From a bacterium (GTDB lineage Bacteria; Patescibacteriota; Minisyncoccia; Phycocordibacterales; Zambryskibacteraceae), in assembly GCA_023266935.1 (NCBI GenBank), contig JAHFOF010000001.1, positions 103,830 to 148,912 on the forward strand: a DNA stretch of 45,083 nt. Direction: 5' to 3'. Each line of letters starts with the position of its first letter. Positions within the stretch are counted from its first letter, which is position 1. Shown here piece by piece: positions 16,122 through 22,744 of this stretch. A program made the position numbers and the translations under genes. The notes beneath the pieces are model-generated. The model did not search any database. It saw only the letters and a list, made by a program, of their open reading frames with translations, and had not been told where the DNA came from.

Positions 16122-17543
16122 ATGAGTCAAAAAAGTTTTTATATCACTACTACGCTCCCGTATGTGAATGCAGAACCACACCTCGGTCATGCGATGGAGT
16201 TTGTTCGAGCGGACATCATTGCTAGGTGGAAAAGATTAAAGGGTGAGGATGTATTTTTTAATACAGGAACGGACGAGCACGGGCAAAAGGTTTGGCAAAA
16301 AGCTACAGAATCCGGAATAGATGTCCAGAAATATGTAGATATGGGGGCAGAGAAGTTTAAAGATTTAGAGAAACTTTTGGGTTTAAGCGAGGATGTGCAT
16401 TTTATCCGCACTACAGATTCTAAACATGTTCATGCGGCTCAAGAATTTTGGAAACTGTGTGATAAAAATGGATTTATATATAAGAAAAATTATAAAATAA
16501 AATATTGTATCGGATGTGAATTAGAAAAAACAGATTCAGAATTGGAAAATGGTAAATGTATTATTCACCCAAATCTTGAATTAGAAATTCGTGAGGAAGA
16601 AAACTATTTTTTCAAATTTAGCGCATTTGGAGAAAAACTTTCAAAATTTTATGTAGAAAATCCAACTTTTGTTGTCCCAGAGAATAGATTCAATGAGATA
16701 AAATCTTTTGTTTCTATGGGTTTGCAGGATTTCAGTATTTCAAGATTGAAAGAAAAAATGAGTTGGGGAGTGCCTGTGCCTGGAGATGAGAAGCATGTGA
16801 TGTACGTTTGGTTCGATGCACTCGTGAGTTATATTTCGACCCTTGATTGGCCGGATAATAAGGAAGAATTTGATAAATATTGGGTGAACAGTACCCCCAC
16901 TCAATATTGTGGGAAGGATAACCTTCGACAGCAATCAGCCATGTGGCAAGCGATGCTTATGGCCGCTGGGTTACCAAATTCACACCAAATCGTCATAAAC
17001 GGTTTTATCCAAAGTGGAAGTCAAAAGATGAGCAAGAGTATAGGCAATGTGGTTAATCCTGTTGATCTAGTGAAAGAATACGGCACAGATGCTCTACGGT
17101 ACTATGTGGCTCGAGAGTTAAGCACTTTCGAAGACAGCGATTTTACTATAGAAAAATTTAAAGAAGCTTATAATGCAAACCTGGCGAATGGGATAGGAAA
17201 TTTAACCTCTAGAATTATGAAGATGACCGAAAGCAATCTTTTGGATCCAGTGAAAATTCCAGAACAGTCCTTCCACAAAGAAATCATTAAGGCTTTAGAT
17301 AATTTTGAACTACAGAAAGCCATGAACCATATATGGAATGAAATCGGAGAACTCGATGCCTTTATTCAAGAGAAAAAACCATGGGAAACAAAGGACAGAG
17401 AGGTCATCAGTACTCTTTTAATTAAACTGAATCATATTGGGTATTCTCTATCTCCATTTATGCCAGAAACATCAAAAAAGATTTTAGATTTAATTAAACA
17501 AAACAAATCTCCAGAAGCTCCATTATTTCTTCGCAAAGAATGA
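16122..17543 (+). CDS. metG: Methionyl-tRNA synthetase
   Basis: MetRS charges initiator and elongator tRNA-Met. The 473-residue protein has TLPYVNAEPHLGHAME with HLGH near residues 21-24, the TGTDEHGQKVWQKA segment, a reduced knuckle with CIGCE, GFIQSGSQKMSKSIGN with KMSKS near 302-306, and a helical anticodon-binding domain. It lacks the C-terminal EMAP/OB tRNA-binding domain present in many bacterial MetRS. tatD overlaps its stop by ATGA, a metG-tatD pairing seen in many bacteria. Confidence 0.95.
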   Translation: MSQKSFYITTTLPYVNAEPHLGHAMEFVRADIIARWKRLKGEDVFFNTGTDEHGQKVWQKATESGIDVQKYVDMGAEKFKDLEKLLGLSEDVHFIRTTDSKHVHAAQEFWKLCDKNGFIYKKNYKIKYCIGCELEKTDSELENGKCIIHPNLELEIREEENYFFKFSAFGEKLSKFYVENPTFVVPENRFNEIKSFVSMGLQDFSISRLKEKMSWGVPVPGDEKHVMYVWFDALVSYISTLDWPDNKEEFDKYWVNSTPTQYCGKDNLRQQSAMWQAMLMAAGLPNSHQIVINGFIQSGSQKMSKSIGNVVNPVDLVKEYGTDALRYYVARELSTFEDSDFTIEKFKEAYNANLANGIGNLTSRIMKMTESNLLDPVKIPEQSFHKEIIKALDNFELQKAMNHIWNEIGELDAFIQEKKPWETKDREVISTLLIKLNHIGYSLSPFMPETSKKILDLIKQNKSPEAPLFLRKE

Positions 17544-18340
17544 AATACTTCGACATCCATTCACATTTAAACTTCCATGAATATGATGCAGACCCCGCCA
17601 AGGACGGGGCAAGTAGAGAGGAAGTGATAAATAGATTAAAGGAAACAGAGACTTATACAATCGCTGTAGGGACAGATTTTGATTCATCCGAATGGGCAGT
17701 TAGATTGGCACAAGAGAATGAAAATATTTATGCCTGTATAGGAGTGCATCCTGTAGACAATCCAACAAGAATTTTTGAAAAAGAAAAATTTGAAGAATTA
17801 GTAAAACATCCAAAGGTTGTGGCAATAGGGGAATGCGGTTTAGATTTTTTCCACTTAAAGAAAGAAGAAGATTTTGATAGGCAGAAAAAATTATTTTTAG
17901 AGCAAATAAATTTTGCTTTAGCTTATGATAAGCCGATCATGATTCATTCTCGTGATGCATACGAAGAACTTTTAGAAATCCTCGAACCATTAAAAATCGA
18001 ACACGGCAACAAGTTAAGGGGAGATGTACACTTTTTTGCTGGAAGATTGGAGATTGCTAAAAGATTTTGGAAAATTGGATTCACCACTTCGTTCACCGGA
18101 GTGATAACTTTTGCTCGTGATTATGATGAGGTAATTAAAAATGCTCCGTTGGGTATGATTATGTCTGAGACGGACGCACCATTTGTCGCTCCTGTGCCGT
18201 ACAGAGGAAAACACAATGAACCCAGCTATGTAGTAGAAGTTGTTAAAAAAATCGCTGAAATCCGTGGAGAAGACCTCGAGATTGTCCAAAAAGCTATGGT
18301 TTTTAATGCTCAACGTCTTTTTGGCTTAGATATTGCCTAA
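17540..18340 (+). CDS. tatD: TatD family metal-dependent DNase
   Basis: 266 residues with the amidohydrolase-like TIM barrel markers: N-terminal metal-binding HSHLNF, IGVHPVDN, the AIGECGLDF motif, MIHSRDAYEELLEIL, VHFFAG and SETDAPFVAPVP near the end. TatD proteins are cytoplasmic metal-dependent nucleases acting in DNA repair or quality control. It overlaps metG by 4 nt. A CCCCGCC-type palindrome is translated in frame as DPAKDGAS (about residues 18-25), in a surface loop by position. Confidence 0.93.
   Translation: MKYFDIHSHLNFHEYDADPAKDGASREEVINRLKETETYTIAVGTDFDSSEWAVRLAQENENIYACIGVHPVDNPTRIFEKEKFEELVKHPKVVAIGECGLDFFHLKKEEDFDRQKKLFLEQINFALAYDKPIMIHSRDAYEELLEILEPLKIEHGNKLRGDVHFFAGRLEIAKRFWKIGFTTSFTGVITFARDYDEVIKNAPLGMIMSETDAPFVAPVPYRGKHNEPSYVVEVVKKIAEIRGEDLEIVQKAMVFNAQRLFGLDIA
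17593..17609. repeat. Palindromic repeat inside tatD, CCCCGCC...GGGG family (copy 3)
   Basis: CCCCGCCAAGGACGGGG, followed by CAAG. It is read in frame near the N-terminus of TatD. Confidence 0.7.
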
Positions 18341-18430
18341 ACTGGGTGTAAATGATAATGTATCCAGACCTCTTCTGTACCCCGCGCCTAGAGCGATGGG
18401 GCTGAGGTTTAAAAATTAATTATAAAACTG
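18333..18430 (+). promoter_or_regulatory. Promoter and structured leader of rpsF-ssb-rpsR
   Basis: A possible promoter is TTGCCT (18333-18338), 15 nt, GATAAT (18354-18359). The leader can fold as ACCTC/GAGGT enclosing an asymmetric internal loop and a CCCC/GGGG stem around GCGCCTAGAGCGAT. Position and layout would suit the known S6:S18-binding leader RNA of rpsF operons. I could not confirm its conserved bases, so that identity is inference. Confidence 0.45.
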
Positions 18431-18889
18431 ATGTCCACTACAGAAGACCACAAGGAAGCAGGTGTTTATGAGCTCGGGTACTTGGTTCTCCCAAGTGTCC
18501 TCGCAGATAACATCGCCCAAGTGGTCTCTACAATTGTTTCTACAATAGAAAAAGCGGGCGGGAAGACTCTAGACTCTGAATCACCATTCCTCGAAGGATT
18601 GGCTTATTCTATGTCCAAATCTGTCGGTGCAAGGAAGTATGTGGTAAACGAAGCATACATAGGTTGGATGAAATTCGAAGCAGAACCAGGAATGATAGAA
18701 GAAATAAAACTTAAAGTGGAGAAGATGGAAGAAATTCTCCGTGTTCTCTTGATTAAGTCTCCTCGAGAGACTTTGTTTACCTTTGCTCAAGCTGAAGAAG
18801 CTCGCAGAGCACGGGAAGAGACTAGCGCCCTTCCTGTAGATGCAGAAGTATCTCCAGAAGTCGCTCCTATAGAACCCGTGATAGAATAA
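18431..18889 (+). CDS. rpsF: 30S ribosomal protein S6 (bS6)
   Basis: bS6 binds the platform of 16S rRNA as a dimer with bS18. The 152-residue product has the ferredoxin-like bS6 fold (YELGYLVLPSVLADN, EGLAYSMSKSVGARKYVVNEAYIGWMKF) and a C-terminal acidic extension ending EVAPIEPVIE, longer than E. coli bS6. It heads the classical rpsF-ssb-rpsR operon. ssb starts 4 nt after its stop. Confidence 0.93.
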   Translation: MSTTEDHKEAGVYELGYLVLPSVLADNIAQVVSTIVSTIEKAGGKTLDSESPFLEGLAYSMSKSVGARKYVVNEAYIGWMKFEAEPGMIEEIKLKVEKMEEILRVLLIKSPRETLFTFAQAEEARRAREETSALPVDAEVSPEVAPIEPVIE

Positions 18890-18893
18890 ATAT

Positions 18894-19343
18894 ATGTATC
18901 TAAACAAAGCTATTGTTATAGGTAACCTCACTCGAGATCCAGAATTAAAGTCGCTTCCTTCGGGCATTCAAGTTTGTTCGTTTTCTCTTGCTACTAATCG
19001 TGTTTGGAAAGACAAAAATGGTGCGAAGCAAGAATCAGCAGACTATCACAACATCGTAGTGTTCGGTCGACAGGCAGAGACTGCGGGCCAATATCTAAGG
19101 AAAGGCGCTTCAGCTCTTGTTGAAGGACGAATGCAAACACGAAGTTGGGATGCAGCAGATGGCACAAAAAGATATCGCACAGAAATAGTCGCAGACAGAG
19201 TGCAGTTTGGTCCACGTACCTCTGGCGGTGCGAACATGACAAGTGGCCCGTCTAAATCTTCAGCAGATAAAAACGAAGCTCCTCCAATAGACACCATAGA
19301 TTATCCAGAAGAAACCATTAATCCAGAAGATATACCATTCTAA
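18894..19343 (+). CDS. ssb: Single-stranded DNA-binding protein
   Basis: 149 residues. The OB-fold DNA-binding domain covers about 1-107 (MYLNKAIVIGNLTRDPELK, ADYHNIVVFGRQAE, YLRKGASALVEGRMQTRSW). A flexible linker follows, then the acidic tip ending NPEDIPF, which is the conserved docking site for replication and repair partners. It lies between rpsF and rpsR with gaps of only 4 and 2 nt. Confidence 0.96.
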   Translation: MYLNKAIVIGNLTRDPELKSLPSGIQVCSFSLATNRVWKDKNGAKQESADYHNIVVFGRQAETAGQYLRKGASALVEGRMQTRSWDAADGTKRYRTEIVADRVQFGPRTSGGANMTSGPSKSSADKNEAPPIDTIDYPEETINPEDIPF

Positions 19344-19345
19344 AA

Positions 19346-19549
19346 ATGAAAAAATCAGATTATTTAAAGGAACACAAAATTGATTATGTAGACTACAAAG
19401 ATGTAGATACATTGAAGAAATTTCTCACTCCGCACTCAAGAATTCAGTCCAAAAAGCGTAGTGGTATTTCTTCAAAATCTCAACGAGCCATCTCACTTGC
19501 TATCAAACGTGCAAGGTTTATGGGTTTCCTTCCCTACATCACTCGATAA
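19346..19549 (+). CDS. rpsR: 30S ribosomal protein S18 (bS18)
   Basis: 67 residues with the bS18 core: DYKDVDTLKKFLTPHSRIQSKKRSG and AIKRARFMGFLPYITR at the C-terminus. It partners bS6 on the 30S platform. It is the last gene of the operon; no clear terminator follows, only a GC palindrome of the CCCCGCC family with no T run. Confidence 0.95.
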   Translation: MKKSDYLKEHKIDYVDYKDVDTLKKFLTPHSRIQSKKRSGISSKSQRAISLAIKRARFMGFLPYITR

Positions 19550-19566
19550 CCCCGCCAAGGGCGGGG
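19550..19566. repeat. Palindromic repeat, CCCCGCC...GGGG family (copy 4)
   Basis: CCCCGCCAAGGGCGGGG, followed by CGAG. Its first C is the last base before the run directly behind the rpsR stop, and it sits just upstream of the -10 box of the next gene. Confidence 0.7.
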
Positions 19567-19589
19567 CGAGTCTGGGTTATAATTAAGGA

Positions 19590-19874
19590 ATGAAAATTCC
19601 TTATTCAGTTCAAGGTGCTTTCTTCGCCCCAGCGTTAGTTGGTGTTTTGTTTATTTTAAAAATAACTTGTCCAGTTGGAGCGGGGCAGGGGTGTTTTGCT
19701 GATCCGTTCCTCACACCTGTATTTATGCCGTTGAGTGTTTTATATAAAATTTTTGGCCCAGTTTCATTTTTGATTACTCATGAACCACTTTTTATTCTTC
19801 TTTATTGGATAATCGTGGGTATATTTGTCGGGTTACTTTTTGATATTCTTAAATACGAACAACAGATTAATTAG
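19590..19874 (+). CDS. Small membrane protein of unknown function
   Basis: 94 residues with three hydrophobic stretches (about 8-25, 45-62 and 68-88), so probably an integral membrane protein. The first loop holds two Cys (ITCPVGAGQGCFADP). No family recognised. TATAAT (19578-19583) ends 6 nt before ATG, so the mRNA should begin at the start codon itself. Its 3' end overlaps the 3' end of efp on the other strand by 8 nt. Confidence 0.75.
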   Translation: MKIPYSVQGAFFAPALVGVLFILKITCPVGAGQGCFADPFLTPVFMPLSVLYKIFGPVSFLITHEPLFILLYWIIVGIFVGLLFDILKYEQQIN

Positions 19875-20451
19875 TCACTCGATCAGTATATTCTCCGTTG
19901 TCAGTATTTACTCGAATCACGTCTCCTTCTTTTATAAACATAGGGACTTGAATTTCGGCGCCAGTTTCAAGCACGACCATCTTTGAACCGCCTTGGGCAG
20001 TGTTGCCTTTGACCGCAGGATGAGCCTCTGTTACCTTTAGATCCATTTTGATTGGTAGTTTTAAACCAATAATTTTACCCTCATCACTTTTTCCATCGTC
20101 CCAAACCATCGCATCCACAATGGTGTTTGTCTTTAGAAATTTTGAAGCATTACCGATCATCAATTCAGGAAGTTTGAAGCGATTTGAAGCATCCTTAACA
20201 TCGCAGAACCAAAATTCTTTTTTATTTTCATAAAGAAACTTCACTTCTTTTTTAGAAATATCTGCTTCTTCGGCTTTATCTGATACGTGGAACGAATGCT
20301 CCACAATCCGTCCTGTGAGCATGCTACGCATCTTGGTCGCATTCACGGGCTTGCGCTGTTGTTTTCTAAAGACATGAGAGTCTAGAACTTCGTATGGTTC
20401 ATTCTCAAAAACCACATATTTATGTTCGGTAATTTCGTTATATTCAAGCAT
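19867..20451 (-). CDS. efp: Translation elongation factor P
   Basis: EF-P rescues ribosomes stalled at polyproline. The 194-residue protein has the three-domain layout: KOW-like N-terminal domain, OB domain with SKFLKTNTIVDAMVWDD, and the C-terminal OB domain with EAHPAVKGNTAQGGSK and ending GEYTDRVTN. The loop that normally carries PGKG with the modified Lys reads KQQRKPV here, so the modification site may differ; no modification enzyme gene is in view. On the minus strand a TTGACT-16-TAGAAT promoter ends 9 nt before ATG. Confidence 0.93.
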   Translation of the reverse strand: MLEYNEITEHKYVVFENEPYEVLDSHVFRKQQRKPVNATKMRSMLTGRIVEHSFHVSDKAEEADISKKEVKFLYENKKEFWFCDVKDASNRFKLPELMIGNASKFLKTNTIVDAMVWDDGKSDEGKIIGLKLPIKMDLKVTEAHPAVKGNTAQGGSKMVVLETGAEIQVPMFIKEGDVIRVNTDNGEYTDRVTN

Positions 20452-20523
20452 AGTCTGGTTATTCTACGGATTTAAAAGAAGAAGTCAAACCAAGGCTCAA
20501 TACAGCCATTTTTAGTATTTTTC

Positions 20524-20630
20524 TTGACATTAGCTATAATATGTGATAGTATACATGCGGGCAGTTCCCGAGCAGCGATGCTCAATACACATGTCCGCGA
20601 GGACAATCCCAGCGATGGGAAGGAGAGAAA
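20524..20630 (+). promoter_or_regulatory. Promoter and triple GCGA-hairpin leader
   Basis: TTGACA (20524-20529), 17 nt, TAGTAT (20547-20552). The leader holds three 5-bp hairpins, all with the same GCGA tetraloop: GAGCA/TGCTC (20570-20583), TGTCC/GGACA (20592-20605) and TCCCA/TGGGA (20607-20620). AAGGAG (20620-20625) touches the third stem and is placed 5 nt before ATG 20631. Confidence 0.85.
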
Positions 20631-21047
20631 ATGAAGAACACGAACTTAGTTCGGTCACCACTTGCTCTAGGCATCGACAACATCGACTTGATGGCAAATG
20701 ACATCAGGACGGTTGTGGTCAAGATTGCAGTAAACTTGATCGACTTGACGAAAGATTGGTTTGATACAAACAGCTCGTCGAAGATCATGTCAACTGGAGA
20801 GGGGAGCAAGTGGGGATATTTGATGGGTCGAACCATTACCGGACGCAGATATGTCGAGATTTACTACGACAAGACGTGTCTGTTCTCAGCCGGCGGATAT
20901 CATCAACCCAGGCTCGAAGAGGTTGAGCAGATCTTTGCCGATCTGCCGATTTTCGAAAGGGCAATGTGTGGTATCTTCCCCGGGGTTTATTATAAACTCC
21001 GGCCGTTTCTGAAAGCTTCGGGAGACGAGCGAGCCTTTAGTAACTAG
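20631..21047 (+). CDS. GC-rich orphan protein
   Basis: 138 residues; no family recognised. It is predicted soluble: a helical N-terminal half (IDLMANDIRTVVVKIAVNLIDLTKDWF), then a short beta segment (GRRYVEIYYDKTCLFSAGGYH) and a helical C-terminal part ending DERAFSN. The start is fixed by AAGGAG directly after the third leader hairpin. It is a single-gene unit with its own terminator, next to efp (opposite strand) and the ncRNA candidate. It resembles the other orphans in promoter and layout rather than in clear sequence. Confidence 0.75.
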   Translation: MKNTNLVRSPLALGIDNIDLMANDIRTVVVKIAVNLIDLTKDWFDTNSSSKIMSTGEGSKWGYLMGRTITGRRYVEIYYDKTCLFSAGGYHQPRLEEVEQIFADLPIFERAMCGIFPGVYYKLRPFLKASGDERAFSN

Positions 21048-21055
21048 CCTTACAC

Positions 21056-21098
21056 AGAAAAGCTTCACAGCTTACTATGTGTGGGGCTTTTCTATTTT
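21056..21098 (+). terminator. Intrinsic terminator after orphan 20631
   Basis: AGAAAAGC/GCTTTTCT stem with an inner CACA/TGTG pairing, followed by ATTTTAAT. The U tract is weak. Confidence 0.6.
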
Positions 21099-21108
21099 AA
21101 TAAAATTA

Positions 21109-21372
21109 TTGACAATAAAAACATTAGGTATAGAATCAAACCAGAATCAGTTCATGCTCTGGGGGAAGTCGAGTCAAGCTCTGACCGCCTTGGGAGGCAA
21201 TGTTCGGTCATTGAGTTCCGACTTACCAAACCGTGAGTGATGTAGTCTTCCTCATGCGTCCTCCAGAGCACCAAAAATAATCTCTCGAATCATAGAGAGA
21301 GCAATACAATAGGATTCATAAGAATCCAAATCTTCAAAACCCGCGCCTTCATGGTAGCGGGTTGCTTTTTTA
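21109..21372 (+). ncRNA. Candidate structured non-coding RNA with own promoter and terminator
   Basis: TTGACA (21109-21114), 16 nt and TAGAAT (21131-21136) precede a 235-nt stretch with no convincing reading frame. A 12-bp stem TGCTCTGGGGGA/TCCTCCAGAGCA (21155-21166 with 21259-21270) encloses AGTCG/CGACT, TGACCG/CGGTCA and a CCT-tggg-AGG loop. Hairpins TCTCTC/GAGAGA (21281-21300) and GGATTC-ataa-GAATCC (21312-21327) follow, then a terminator ACCCGC/GCGGGT with TTgcTTTTTT (21339-21372). It lacks the consensus marks I know for tmRNA, RNase P RNA and SRP RNA; a divergent 6S RNA or a new class are possible. The terminator just overlaps the recA stop on the other strand. Confidence 0.65.
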
Positions 21373-22395
21373 TTCTCTTAATTTTGCTTTGATTTCCTTT
21401 AGAATTTCGTTTGAAACTTTTTTGTTTTCTCGAAGAAAGATTCGGGTAGCGTCGTATCCACGACCAAGTTTCTCGTCTCCGTATTCGTATGAATTTCCAG
21501 ATTTTTTTACAATGCCGTATTTTTCTCCAAGAGCGATTAGTTCTCCTTCACGAGAAATTCCTTCGTTGTACATCAAATCAAATTCAGTTTGTTTGAACGG
21601 AGCAGCGACTTTGTTCTTTACTACCTTTACACGAATTCTACCGCCCATCACTTCTTCACCCTTTTTAATTTGTGCGATACGTCTGATGTCGAGTCGAACA
21701 GAAGTATAGAACTTTAAAGCCTTGCCTCCAGGAGTAGTTTCTGGATTTCCAAACATCACTCCAATTTGCATTCTGATTTGGTTTATAAATATGACAATAG
21801 TTTTTGAACGAGCGACTATAGCAGTAAGTTTACGAAGAGCCTGACTCATTAATCTGGCTTGCTTACCAACATGATGCGCGCCCATGTCTCCCTCTATTTC
21901 ATCTTTAGGAGTTAGCGCAGCCACAGAATCTATGACTATTACATCCATTTTGCCTGAACGAACGAGTGATTCTACAATTTCCAAGGCTTGTTCGCCTGTA
22001 TCTGGTTGAGAAATGAGTAGTTCGTCTATTTTTACTCCAAGCCGTTTTGAATATTCTGGGTCCATCGCATGTTCAGCATCTATAAACGCACAGATACCAC
22101 CGAGTTTTTGAGCTTCGGCTATAACATGAAGAGAGAGGGTGGTCTTACCAGAAGATTCTGGTCCGAATATCTCTATGATTCGTCCACGAGGTAATCCTCC
22201 GACACCCAAAGCTTCATCAAGACCGATTGAACCAGTCGAGATGGCATCGACACCCACCCTAGGTTTGGCTCCAAGCATCATGATTGAATCCTCTCCAAAC
22301 TTCATCTTTATAGCATCAAGTGTGGCGTCAATATTCTTGGATTCATTTCTTTCGCCCATAGTTTTCAGAACGATTTCTTTTTTATTTTTTTTCAT
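21370..22395 (-). CDS. recA: Recombinase RecA
   Basis: RecA forms filaments on single-stranded DNA for homologous recombination and LexA cleavage. The 341-residue protein has Walker A GPESSGKT (about 76-83), Walker [11 protein letters not shown], loop L1/L2 region with [19 protein letters not shown] and [17 protein letters not shown], and a short C-terminal domain. It is last in a minus-strand series ftsK, anchored protein, recA, with 4 nt to the gene before it. No LexA gene is in view. Confidence 0.97.
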   Translation of the reverse strand: MKKNKKEIVLKTMGERNESKNIDATLDAIKMKFGEDSIMMLGAKPRVGVDAISTGSIGLDEALGVGGLPRGRIIEIFGPESSGKTTLSLHVIAEAQKLGGICAFIDAEHAMDPEYSKRLGVKIDELLISQPDTGEQALEIVESLVRSGKMDVIVIDSVAALTPKDEIEGDMGAHHVGKQARLMSQALRKLTAIVARSKTIVIFINQIRMQIGVMFGNPETTPGGKALKFYTSVRLDIRRIAQIKKGEEVMGGRIRVKVVKNKVAAPFKQTEFDLMYNEGISREGELIALGEKYGIVKKSGNSYEYGDEKLGRGYDATRIFLRENKKVSNEILKEIKAKLRE

Positions 22396-22399
22396 GTCG

Positions 22400-22744
22400 T
22401 TAATTTACCATTATTTCAATTTGTTTTTCTGTACTTCTGCCGAACCGATCTTTGGCTCGAACGGTCATTATACTAAGTCCTTCTGGGGCTATCAATTTTT
22501 CGTTCCAATTACCATTTTTATCCACAAAGATCGGCCTATCATTCAAACTAATATATGCGATATTTGTGGCCTTGCCAGACACCATGACGACCGACGAAGG
22601 TAAGGAAGCGCCGTTTGTGGGGGAGTAAACCTTCAAAGACGGACCGAAGATAACATAACGAGCTTGAAAAACAGAATAAAGTCCGATAAGAACAAATAAA
22701 CTAATAAAGAAATACTGTTTAGGTGATAAATTTATTTTTTTCAT
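22400..22744 (-). CDS. Membrane-anchored protein with Ig-like domain
   Basis: 114 residues: one N-terminal membrane helix (about 10-29, [20 protein letters not shown]), then a small extracytoplasmic beta domain ([22 protein letters not shown] ... [25 protein letters not shown]) of the glucodextranase-B/Ig-like kind. The function is unknown. Its ATG overlaps the ftsK stop and it lies 4 nt before recA, so the three are coexpressed. Confidence 0.8.
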   Translation of the reverse strand: MKKINLSPKQYFFISLFVLIGLYSVFQARYVIFGPSLKVYSPTNGASLPSSVVMVSGKATNIAYISLNDRPIFVDKNGNWNEKLIAPEGLSIMTVRAKDRFGRSTEKQIEIMVN

